This document shows positions 1-5,701 of a stretch of DNA of 7,096 nt, piece by piece. The notes under the pieces were generated by a model. That model saw only the letters and a list, made by a program, of their open reading frames with translations. It searched no databases and was not told the DNA's origin. The position numbers and the translations under genes were made by a program. The stretch is from CAIXPS01 sp034430115 (GTDB lineage Bacteria; Chloroflexota; Anaerolineae; J036; Brachytrichaceae): contig DAOUFG010000003.1 of NCBI GenBank assembly GCA_034430115.1, positions 1-7,096 of the forward strand. The letters are read 5' to 3'. The first letter of the stretch is position 1. Every line of letters begins with the position of its first letter.

Positions 1-749
1 TCCAACGTCACAATGGTCACGCGCGAGCCGATGGACGGCAACTCCTTCAACCCCTTGAAGAATTTGCCCTTGTCGCCCTTCAACTTGTAGCCATAGTCGT
101 TGTGCATGTCGAAGATCAGCGCCGAGGCGATGTCGTGCTTGATGATGTTCGCCAGGAGCGGCAGCGCCAGGAAGGTTTTGCCGGTGCCGCTGCGCCCGAA
201 GACGGCGCTGGAGCGTTCCACAAAGCGCTCCAGGTCCAGGTTGATCTTGATGTTGGCGTCATCCACGGATGCGCCGATTCCGTAAGTCTGTTTTTCCTCA
301 GCGGCAAAAATGTCGCGTACTTCTTCCGGCGTAGCGCGATAAGCGATGGTGAAGTGAGTGGGAACCGTCTTGATGGGCTTGGGTTCGTTGCTTTCCCCCT
401 CCAGCACCAGCATCGGCTTGACGTGCAACATGCCGAATACGGTTGTGCCACGATAGATGTTCGCAATAAAGTCGTCCACGGCGGGAGGCATCTTTTGGAT
501 GTTGACGTCGGCGGCGTCCAGGCGAATGTCGGTGATCAGGCCAAAGAACTTGCGCTCGGTCTGGCCGTCGATGGTGACGTAGCTGCCCACGGCCAGCCCC
601 TCGATATAAGTGTTGCGATCCAGCTTGATATCCAGCCCGTCGTTCAAAGACCCTCCCACGACGATGCCTAATCGGACGCGTTGCGAAATCGGCCGGGCGC
701 GTTCGCCAGGTACGAAGGGGTTCAATTCAGAAAGTAGTTGTTCACTCAT
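1..749 (-). CDS. herA: HerA-type DNA translocase/helicase ATPase, N-terminal part (cut by window edge)
   Basis: HerA is a hexameric, FtsK-like ATPase that pumps DNA and works with the nuclease NurA to resect double-strand ends for recombination repair. The reading frame starts at the ATG read from 749 and stays open to base 1, giving 249 residues with the C-terminal half missing. Residues about 25-80 form a beta-rich HAS-barrel-like domain (RVRLGIVVGGS...ERKFFGLITDIRL). The Walker A motif GRSGTGKT is at residues 185-192 (bases 174-197), followed by the DUF87-type strand ALIFDMHNDYGY at about 210-221. Walker B and the arginine finger would lie outside the window. It is the third gene of the nurA operon, 21 bp after the preceding stop. 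That 21-bp gap is pyrimidine-rich and shows no Shine-Dalgarno sequence, so translation may depend on upstream coupling. The family is clear; calling it HerA rather than another DUF87 ATPase rests on the NurA neighbour. Confidence 0.9.
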   Translation of the reverse strand, partial: MSEQLLSELNPFVPGERARPISQRVRLGIVVGGSLNDGLDIKLDRNTYIEGLAVGSYVTIDGQTERKFFGLITDIRLDAADVNIQKMPPAVDDFIANIYRGTTVFGMLHVKPMLVLEGESNEPKPIKTVPTHFTIAYRATPEEVRDIFAAEEKQTYGIGASVDDANIKINLDLERFVERSSAVFGRSGTGKTFLALPLLANIIKHDIASALIFDMHNDYGYKLKGDKGKFFKGLKELPSIGSRVTIVTL

Positions 750-770
750 GGATAGGTAGGGGGTTGTCTA

Positions 771-1370
771 CTAAACATCCAGTTGGATGCGTCTAAGCAG
801 TCCTTCCAGGCGCGCGCCGTCATTCGCAAGCAGCCGGGCCAGCTCGCGCCCGCAACCGATCGCAAAATCGCGTTGTTGCGTTTTCGTGCGTGCACTCGTG
901 GCGAGGCGAACGATCGCCGCCAGCAGTTCCTCGCTGCACGATATGTCCTTGGCTTCCAGGATCAGGCGGAAGAAGTCCAGTTGTTCGGTGAATTGCGCCA
1001 ATTCCTCTTTTTCGCAACATTCGATGCCATACAACGCGATGGGCGGTTGCGGGGGCAATCCTTGTCGGATGCGCGGGCTTTCGGGGTCTTTATAGCCGAC
1101 GCATAATACGCTGACTTCCAGCGGCACCATCTGGTTGCGCAGCCATTCGATATCTTCTTCGCGTGCCTCGTCCGCGACCGAAAGCATCTTCACCATGCCG
1201 CGCTCGTCGTCTATTAGCGCGATGTCGTAGATCAAGCCATACGTTGTCGTTTTGCGGTAGGGGTTATGCGTCTGGACCAGCGCGCCGAACGTGGGCACGT
1301 CACTCTCTGGAATGCGTGTGCCAAAAACAAACGTGCGCATATTCGCGCGCAACACTTTCCCAATGATCAT
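771..1370 (-). CDS. HAS-barrel-like protein encoded between nurA and herA
   Basis: This 199-residue protein has no characterised function that I can name. Its N-terminal half (residues about 1-95: MIIGKVLRANMRTFVFG, then TTYGLIYDIALIDD, then LEVSVLCVGY) has the alternating strand pattern of a HAS-barrel, the small domain also found at the N-terminus of HerA. A proline-rich linker, GLPPQPP (104-110), leads to a helical C-terminal half (about 117-199) rich in Leu, Glu and Arg with the segment GRELARLLANDGARLEGLL. No nuclease, Walker or metal-binding motif is evident. No signal peptide or membrane segment is seen, so it is probably cytoplasmic. Its ATG shares one base with the nurA stop (TGATG at 1368-1372), which implies translational coupling, and herA follows. 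I infer an adaptor or regulator of the NurA-HerA complex. The coding call is firm; the role is a guess. Confidence 0.85.
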   Translation of the reverse strand: MIIGKVLRANMRTFVFGTRIPESDVPTFGALVQTHNPYRKTTTYGLIYDIALIDDERGMVKMLSVADEAREEDIEWLRNQMVPLEVSVLCVGYKDPESPRIRQGLPPQPPIALYGIECCEKEELAQFTEQLDFFRLILEAKDISCSEELLAAIVRLATSARTKTQQRDFAIGCGRELARLLANDGARLEGLLRRIQLDV

Positions 1371-2641
1371 CAGCGTCTATCCTTTGCCTCTTGCTTGGCG
1401 GATGGTGTTGCCAGGATGCCTCGTTCGATCAAGCTCCTCTCTAGAATCTGGTCGATCTCGCGTTCATCCTGGTGTGAAAGGACGGCTTCTTCATGGGCGG
1501 CTTTCAGGCACAATGGATAGCCACCTCCCATGCGGGCGTGGCGACCCATGATGGCGGTGACAATGGCAACCGATTGTTCCCCAGCGCACCAGGCCGGCAT
1601 CTCTAAGCGCGCGATCTGTGAATGTGCGCCCTGTTTTGCGATGTTCATATAACAACAGCGCATTGTATGACCAAATTTGCCCAGATAACCCGCGCCGTTG
1701 ATCAGCCAGGTTGGCTCGAAAAGTGCCGTGCGACGTTCGCCGGGCAGTTGGTCTTCCAATAGTAGGCGATCCACAATCCCCGTCATTTGGCGCTCTGCGG
1801 AGCGAAGGTGAGTGCGTAATTGTGCCTCATCGGTAAGCGCCGTGGCGGGCACGTTGGCCAGTGCGCAGGAACGCGCCAGGGCATTACTATTGGGCCGGTC
1901 GATGTAGCCGGCCACCAGGGCCGCGCAATTGCGCATGCGGTCCAGCGCCCTGGCGATGCGCGTCACTTGCTCGTCTACTTCTCGCCGGCTATTTTGCACA
2001 AAGCGTTCGTTCAGGAGTGAAAAAGGCACCAGTGACCCATCGGCGACGGCGATGGGCTGTAGCCCGATGGCGCGGAATTGTTCGCAGCGCGTGGCCAGCA
2101 ACTCGATTTCCTGCATATCACGCTCGTTGTTGATCTGGCCGGGCGATACGAGTTCGCCCGTCGTCTCATCGATTAGCTCGTCTTCGCTGAGGAACCGAAG
2201 TGGCTTGTGCTGGCTTGCTTTGATCGTTTCGGCCAGTTGTTCGGGGTTGGCGGGCTGCCCATAGGCGATGCAACTGCCGGCTACCTGGATGGCGGCATAT
2301 TGAACAGGCTTGTGCCTGTCGGGCATCACCTGGGAGCCATCGACGGCGATGAGGGCGTAATCCGTTGGCTCGCTGCCAAAATGAGGGAATACGTTGATCG
2401 GCTCTCGGGCGTTGAGTAACGCGCCTACCCATTTGACGTCTGAAAGACCGGCCGCCTTGTCACAAAGTGCGATCCACGTCTGGACGTCAAAATCGGGCGA
2501 AAAGACGCGCTGCATGCGCGTAAGCTGTTGCCGGCGCTTTGTCTGGAGCAGGGTGGTGCGCTCCGTCATCTGGCGCAGTTGCGGTACGAGTTGAGTCACG
2601 TCGATCGGCATGACCCCATTGTAGAACGTCGGTTCTGGCAT
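1370..2641 (-). CDS. nurA: NurA family 5'-3' DNA nuclease
   Basis: NurA is a manganese-dependent 5'-3' exonuclease and ssDNA endonuclease that forms a dimer docked on the HerA hexamer and generates 3' overhangs at broken DNA ends. The 423-residue frame carries the family hallmarks. ALIAVDGSQ (about 96-104, D101) is the first metal-binding Asp strand, acidic residues follow in RDMQEIELLA (about 174-183), and VADGSLV (about 199-205, D201) is the second Asp. AGYIDRP is at about 244-250 and GGYPLCLKAAHEEA at about 373-386. Y375 and H383 in that last motif keep the eight-residue spacing of the conserved Tyr and His of characterised archaeal NurA. Catalytic residues therefore look intact. It is the first gene of the minus-strand operon. 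Two starts are possible: the ATG at 2641, used here, or an internal ATG at 2611 (MPIDVTQL), which resembles typical NurA N-termini. Neither has a strong Shine-Dalgarno sequence. Confidence 0.9.
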   Translation of the reverse strand: MPEPTFYNGVMPIDVTQLVPQLRQMTERTTLLQTKRRQQLTRMQRVFSPDFDVQTWIALCDKAAGLSDVKWVGALLNAREPINVFPHFGSEPTDYALIAVDGSQVMPDRHKPVQYAAIQVAGSCIAYGQPANPEQLAETIKASQHKPLRFLSEDELIDETTGELVSPGQINNERDMQEIELLATRCEQFRAIGLQPIAVADGSLVPFSLLNERFVQNSRREVDEQVTRIARALDRMRNCAALVAGYIDRPNSNALARSCALANVPATALTDEAQLRTHLRSAERQMTGIVDRLLLEDQLPGERRTALFEPTWLINGAGYLGKFGHTMRCCYMNIAKQGAHSQIARLEMPAWCAGEQSVAIVTAIMGRHARMGGGYPLCLKAAHEEAVLSHQDEREIDQILERSLIERGILATPSAKQEAKDRR

Positions 2642-2663
2642 GTCGAGAGGAGGGCAGTAGAAT
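2635..2663 (+). promoter_or_regulatory. Candidate sigma-70-type promoter for ppk2
   Basis: CTGGCA at 2635-2640 (four of six matches to TTGACA) is separated by 17 bp from TAGAAT at 2658-2663 (five of six matches to TATAAT). This would start transcription near 2670, leaving about a 28-nt leader before the ppk2 ATG. The -35 element overlaps the annotated nurA start codon at 2639-2641. Assigned by eye only; short AT-rich matches of this kind occur by chance. Confidence 0.35.
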
Positions 2664-2685
2664 CATCTGACCTATATCGAATCAT

Positions 2686-2691
2686 GGGAGG
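2686..2691 (+). promoter_or_regulatory. Shine-Dalgarno sequence fixing the ppk2 start
   Basis: GGGAGG lies six bases before the ATG at 2698 and is the reason that start codon was chosen. It contrasts with the minus-strand repair operon, whose genes lack recognisable Shine-Dalgarno sequences. Confidence 0.7.
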
Positions 2692-2697
2692 AACGAA

Positions 2698-3501
2698 ATG
2701 GAAATCCATCGCGTGAAACCTGGCGGCGACGTCAATTTGAAAAAGATTGACCCGGATGATAAGAAGGGCTTTCATGGCACCAAGGAGGATGCGCTCAAGC
2801 ACCTGGCGGAACTCTCATTGAAGTTGGAAAATCTGCAAGAGTTGTTGTATGCCGAACACAAGCATCGACTCCTGGTGGTATTACAGGCAATGGACACCGG
2901 CGGCAAGGACGGCACTATCCGGCATGTGTTTCAGTCGGTTGACCCATTAGGCGTGCGGGTTGCCAGCTTTAAGGTGCCTACTGCGGAGGAACTGGACCAC
3001 GACTATCTCTGGCGCGTGCACCGGCAGATGCCTGGGAAAGGCGAGACCGCGATCTTCAACCGTAGCCATTATGAGGATGTACTGGTGGTGAGAGTCCACG
3101 AGCTTGTGCCGCGCGAGGTATGGAGCAGGCGCTATGATCAGATCAATGCATTTGAACAAATGCTTGCCCAAGAGGGAACCACCATCCTAAAGTTCTTCTT
3201 ATACATCAGCAAGGATGAGCAGAAGAAGCGTTTGCAGGACCGCTTGGACAACTCAACCAAGCAGTGGAAATTTAGTGCTGCTGATTTGAAAGAGCGTGGA
3301 CGATGGGATGACTATATGAAAGCATACGAAGATGTGCTTTCTAAAACGAGCACAGATTGGGCGCCCTGGTACATCGTTCCCTCGAACACCAAGTGGTATC
3401 GCAACCTGGTCGTGGCTACGACGATCATCAATACGCTCGAAGGGTTGCACATGCAATACCCAAAGCCAGAACAGGATCTTTCAAAGTTAACCATTGCTTA
3501 A
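2698..3501 (+). CDS. ppk2: Polyphosphate kinase 2 family polyphosphate:nucleotide phosphotransferase
   Basis: PPK2 enzymes transfer phosphate between polyphosphate and nucleotides in the cytoplasm. Class II makes ADP from AMP, class I makes ATP from ADP, and class III does both. The 267-residue protein has the P-loop MDTGGKDGT (residues about 65-73, with K70) and the Walker-B-like strand IFNRSHYEDVLV (119-130). A basic lid helix region, RLDNSTKQWKFSAADLKER, is at 182-200, and a DWAPWYIVP motif is at 220-228. Its length and N-terminal pattern (HRVKPG...) match single-domain PPK2 proteins of the Deinococcus/Meiothermus class III type, so use in nucleotide energy recycling from polyphosphate is likely. 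Class assignment from motifs alone is provisional. It is transcribed alone, divergently from nurA, and ends at an intrinsic terminator. By eye its composition is more A/T-rich than its neighbours. Confidence 0.93.
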   Translation: MEIHRVKPGGDVNLKKIDPDDKKGFHGTKEDALKHLAELSLKLENLQELLYAEHKHRLLVVLQAMDTGGKDGTIRHVFQSVDPLGVRVASFKVPTAEELDHDYLWRVHRQMPGKGETAIFNRSHYEDVLVVRVHELVPREVWSRRYDQINAFEQMLAQEGTTILKFFLYISKDEQKKRLQDRLDNSTKQWKFSAADLKERGRWDDYMKAYEDVLSKTSTDWAPWYIVPSNTKWYRNLVVATTIINTLEGLHMQYPKPEQDLSKLTIA

Positions 3502-3568
3502 TTCAGCCCTTGTGCTGAGCAATATCAGTCTTTTGGCAGAATACAGCGTTATATTTATGGCTACCATT

Positions 3569-3602
3569 GGCCCTGTTGCGCAATAGCGACGGGGCTATTT
3601 TT
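3569..3602 (+). terminator. Intrinsic terminator after ppk2
   Basis: An 11-bp stem pairs 3569-3579 (GGCCCTGTTGC) with 3586-3596 (GCGACGGGGCT), using three G-U wobbles in the RNA. It has a six-base loop (GCAATA) and is followed by ATTTTT. It lies 67 bases after the ppk2 stop, which suits it as that gene's terminator. The opposite strand has no T-run after the stem, so it acts on the plus strand. Confidence 0.8.
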
Positions 3603-3624
3603 ATGCTCAACATCAGCAGGTTTT

Positions 3625-3666
3625 ATGAATTACCTTGACATAAAGAGTAATAGGATAGGTGCTTGA
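3625..3666 (+). CDS. Possible 13-codon leader reading frame (MNYLDIKSNRIGA)
   Basis: A short frame starts with ATG at 3625, with AGCAGG four bases upstream as a weak ribosome site. It ends with TGA at 3664-3666, directly abutting the ATG of the next gene at 3667 in the same frame. It lies in the leader between the ppk2 terminator and the membrane operon. It could be a leader peptide coupling translation to the downstream gene, or simply chance. There is no composition signal (no run of one amino acid) to suggest classical attenuation. Confidence 0.2.
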   Translation: MNYLDIKSNRIGA

Positions 3667-4179
3667 ATGGATGACTCACGGCGTACCAGTCTTGTTTTTG
3701 GTGTGATCCTGGTCTTTGTTGGTGCTATTTTCCTCGCGTTTCAGTTCTTCCCGGTTTTGCAATCTTTCATTAATTGGTCGAATGCCTGGCCGCTCATTAT
3801 CGTGGGTGTGGGGGGTATCTTTCTAATCTCGGCCGTCTTGGGGCGTGTGCCTGGGTTGGCTGTGCCGGCATGCGTGATAGGCGGATTGGGGCTTTTGATG
3901 TACTGGCAAAACCTGACGGGGAATTGGGCGAGTTGGGCCTATGCCTGGGCACTCATTCCAGGGTTTGTAGGGGTTGGCACGATATTAATGGGCAGTTTGG
4001 CTGGGCATCCCGGCCGTTCGTTCGCCGGTGGGATGTGGTTGATTGTGATTAGCCTTGTGATGTTCCTGATTTTCGGTTCATTCCTGGGCGGGTTTGGCTT
4101 TGGCGAGTATTGGCCGGTGTTGCTGATCGGCCTGGGTTTCTTGATCCTACTTCGCCCACTCTTCCGATCACGGGTGTAG
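3667..4179 (+). CDS. LiaI/LiaF-like multi-pass membrane protein (membrane-only)
   Basis: This 170-residue protein is almost entirely hydrophobic, with about six membrane segments (roughly residues 8-30, 39-57, 63-80, 91-110, 121-143 and 147-163). Both ends are basic (MDDSRR and RSRV), so by the positive-inside rule both probably face the cytoplasm. The short modules FGVILVFVGAIFLAFQ, WPLIIVGVGGIFLI and YWPVLLIGLGFLILL match the LiaI/LiaF-type transmembrane region (a 'WP-hydrophobic-GxG' signature) shared by all four genes of this operon. No soluble domain or catalytic motif is visible. It is first in the operon, preceded by only a weak ribosome site (AGG at 3657-3659). The family relation suggests an envelope-stress sensor partner, but the specific function is unknown. 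Confidence 0.85.
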   Translation: MDDSRRTSLVFGVILVFVGAIFLAFQFFPVLQSFINWSNAWPLIIVGVGGIFLISAVLGRVPGLAVPACVIGGLGLLMYWQNLTGNWASWAYAWALIPGFVGVGTILMGSLAGHPGRSFAGGMWLIVISLVMFLIFGSFLGGFGFGEYWPVLLIGLGFLILLRPLFRSRV

Positions 4180-4192
4180 CAAATTTAGCAAA

Positions 4193-4198
4193 AAGGAG
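4193..4198 (+). promoter_or_regulatory. Strong Shine-Dalgarno for the 271-residue toast-rack protein
   Basis: AAGGAG sits six bases before the ATG at 4205. It supports that start and suggests this second gene is translated more efficiently than the first gene of the operon. Confidence 0.65.
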
Positions 4199-4204
4199 TG
4201 TCCG

Positions 4205-5020
4205 ATGCCACGTAAAAACAATCTATTCTGGGGCGTCATTCTGCTGCTCTTTGGTGTGCTTTTGCTGCTGAACACGTTGGGCCTGCTTGTCATCAACGTT
4301 TGGGGCCTGATTGGGCCGCTATTTCTGATTTTGCTTGGCGTATGGGTTATTACCAATGTGTATTATCACCCGCGTGAAAGTGATGTGCTGGCCGAGAGCG
4401 TGACGCTGCCGCTTGAGAGTGCCCAGCAGGCGAATGTACGCATCTATCATGGCGCGGGGCACTTGACGATTGACGGCAACGCCGGGCCCGATGCCCTGGT
4501 GCAGGGCAGCTTTGGCGGCGGGCTGAAATACCGGAAAAACCTGGCTGGGAGCACTTATTTCTTGGAGATGCGCCCACGCTGGAATCGCAACATGGCATGG
4601 TTTGGCCCGTGGAACTGGCCGACGCGCGGCTCGTTTGACTGGACGTTGGCTCTCAATCATGCGTTGCCGCTATCATTGCGCCTGGAAACGGGCGCCGGTG
4701 ATGCGCGGGTAGATTTGACGAACATGCAGGTGACGAACCTGGATTTGGAGACCGGCGCGAGCAGGACCGAACTCTTGCTGCCGGCGAACGCGGGGATGAC
4801 CCGTGTGCGCGTGGAGGCGGGTGCGGCATCGGTGAATATCCGCATCCCGCAGGGCGTGGCTGCACAGATCCGCGTGCAGGGTGGCGTGTCCAGCACGTCG
4901 GTGGATCAGACGCGCTTCCCACGTCAAGGAAGTGTATTTATCTCACCCGATTATGCCTCCGCCTTAAATAAGGTGGATATTAATGTCGAGGTGGGTGTTG
5001 GTTCAGTGAACGTTCTTTAG
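4205..5020 (+). CDS. LiaF-like protein: two membrane segments plus toast-rack beta domain
   Basis: The 271-residue protein begins with a basic N-terminus (MPRKNN), then two membrane segments at about 8-28 (FWGVILLLFGVLLLLN) and 32-51. From about residue 60 it is soluble and beta-rich. Residues about 63-155 resemble a toast-rack N-terminal domain. The rest is a beta ladder with recurring LETGA (160-164), LETGA (181-185), VEAGA (203-207), VQGGV (224-228) and VEVGV (261-265), about 21-22 residues apart except the last. In Bacillus, LiaF with a related domain plan restrains the LiaRS envelope-stress two-component system; that role is not shown here. Two segments with a basic N-terminus predict a cytoplasmic beta domain. 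It is paralogous to the fourth gene of the operon. The following gene's ribosome site overlaps its stop codon. Confidence 0.88.
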   Translation: MPRKNNLFWGVILLLFGVLLLLNTLGLLVINVWGLIGPLFLILLGVWVITNVYYHPRESDVLAESVTLPLESAQQANVRIYHGAGHLTIDGNAGPDALVQGSFGGGLKYRKNLAGSTYFLEMRPRWNRNMAWFGPWNWPTRGSFDWTLALNHALPLSLRLETGAGDARVDLTNMQVTNLDLETGASRTELLLPANAGMTRVRVEAGAASVNIRIPQGVAAQIRVQGGVSSTSVDQTRFPRQGSVFISPDYASALNKVDINVEVGVGSVNVL

Positions 5021-5024
5021 GAGG
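5019..5024 (+). promoter_or_regulatory. Shine-Dalgarno overlapping the preceding stop codon
   Basis: AGGAGG overlaps the TAG stop at 5018-5020 and lies five bases before the ATG at 5030. This arrangement favours reinitiation by ribosomes that have just finished the upstream toast-rack gene. Confidence 0.7.
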
Positions 5025-5029
5025 GTACC

Positions 5030-5686
5030 ATGACGACACGTAGTTATTCTCGACTTCTATGGGGTTTGCTGTTGTTGGGTTTGGGCGGCTTATTGCTGTT
5101 GCAAAACCTGAACATTCTGCCTGTATGGAACAACTTCTGGGGTGTGATTTGGGCGGGTGCCTTTGGCGTAGCCGGGCTCATCTTCCTGGTGGTGTTCTTG
5201 CAGGATCGTATGCAGTGGTGGGCGGTCATCCCCGGCCTTACGTTGATAGGAATAGGATTGATTATCGGGTTAAGCGCCCTATTCCCAGAGGGGGTGGGCG
5301 GCTGGATCGGCGGCGTATTCCTGGCGATGATCGGCCTGGCATTTTGGATCGTGTATCTCACTAACCGTGACTACTGGTGGGCAATCATTCCCGCTGGAAC
5401 GTTGGTGACGCTCGGAGTGGTCGCTGGGGCAACGGCGATTTGGGGTGGCGTGGAACTGGGCGGACTGTTCTTTGTGGGCCTGGGGCTCACTTTCTTGCTG
5501 GTGGCGATTGTTCCTACGCCGCAAGGGCAGATGAAATGGGCTTATATCCCGGCCGTCGTCCTGCTCAGCATGGGGGCCTTGATCTGGTTGGCTGCAACGT
5601 CACTGATTCAATATCTTTGGCCGCTGGCGCTAATCGTGGCCGGGGGCTACCTGCTGTGGCGTGCGTATAGCCATCGCCGCATTTAA
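5030..5686 (+). CDS. LiaI/LiaF-like multi-pass membrane protein with 53-residue internal repeats
   Basis: This 218-residue protein is nearly all membrane, with about eight segments and basic ends (MTTRSYSR and RAYSHRRI), so both termini are predicted cytoplasmic. It opens with LLWGLLLLGLGGLLLLQN, the same module that starts the neighbouring toast-rack protein, and ends with the YLWPLALIVAGGYLLW signature also seen at the end of the first gene. Between these, WWAVIP (63-68), WWAIIP (116-121) and KWAYIP (169-174) recur exactly 53 residues apart, each heading a two-helix unit that carries a G-L-x-F motif (G102/F105, G152/F155). There is no soluble domain. It sits nine bases after the previous gene. 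Its function is unknown; co-assembly with the two toast-rack proteins is the natural inference from the operon. Confidence 0.85.
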   Translation: MTTRSYSRLLWGLLLLGLGGLLLLQNLNILPVWNNFWGVIWAGAFGVAGLIFLVVFLQDRMQWWAVIPGLTLIGIGLIIGLSALFPEGVGGWIGGVFLAMIGLAFWIVYLTNRDYWWAIIPAGTLVTLGVVAGATAIWGGVELGGLFFVGLGLTFLLVAIVPTPQGQMKWAYIPAVVLLSMGALIWLAATSLIQYLWPLALIVAGGYLLWRAYSHRRI

Positions 5687-5693
5687 ATGAGAC

Positions 5694-5697
5694 GAGG
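5694..5697 (+). promoter_or_regulatory. Ribosome site bearing on the choice between two adjacent ATGs
   Basis: GAGG lies four bases before the ATG at 5702 and seven before the in-frame ATG at 5705. The second ATG has the more usual spacing, so the next protein may begin one residue later than annotated. Confidence 0.45.
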
Positions 5698-5701
5698 TTG
5701 A

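Noticed and set aside
102..671. 189-residue open frame on the plus strand opposite herA
   Set aside because: It lies wholly antisense to a frame with an unmistakable P-loop ATPase and has no recognisable domain; it is a by-product of GC-rich codon usage.
3503..3518. Small hairpin TCAGC/GCTGA just after the ppk2 stop
   Set aside because: It has only five base pairs and no T-run behind it; the larger hairpin at 3569-3602 explains termination better.
3635..3656. TTGACA ... TAGGAT as a promoter for the membrane operon
   Set aside because: The spacer is only 10 bp, too short for a sigma-70 promoter, and at the standard 17 bp the sequence does not resemble a -10 element.
4319..4922. Several minus-strand frames of 79-113 residues
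   Set aside because: They are shadows of the 271-residue LiaF-like gene; their composition (Arg, Pro, Ser, His) is typical of reverse-complement translation.
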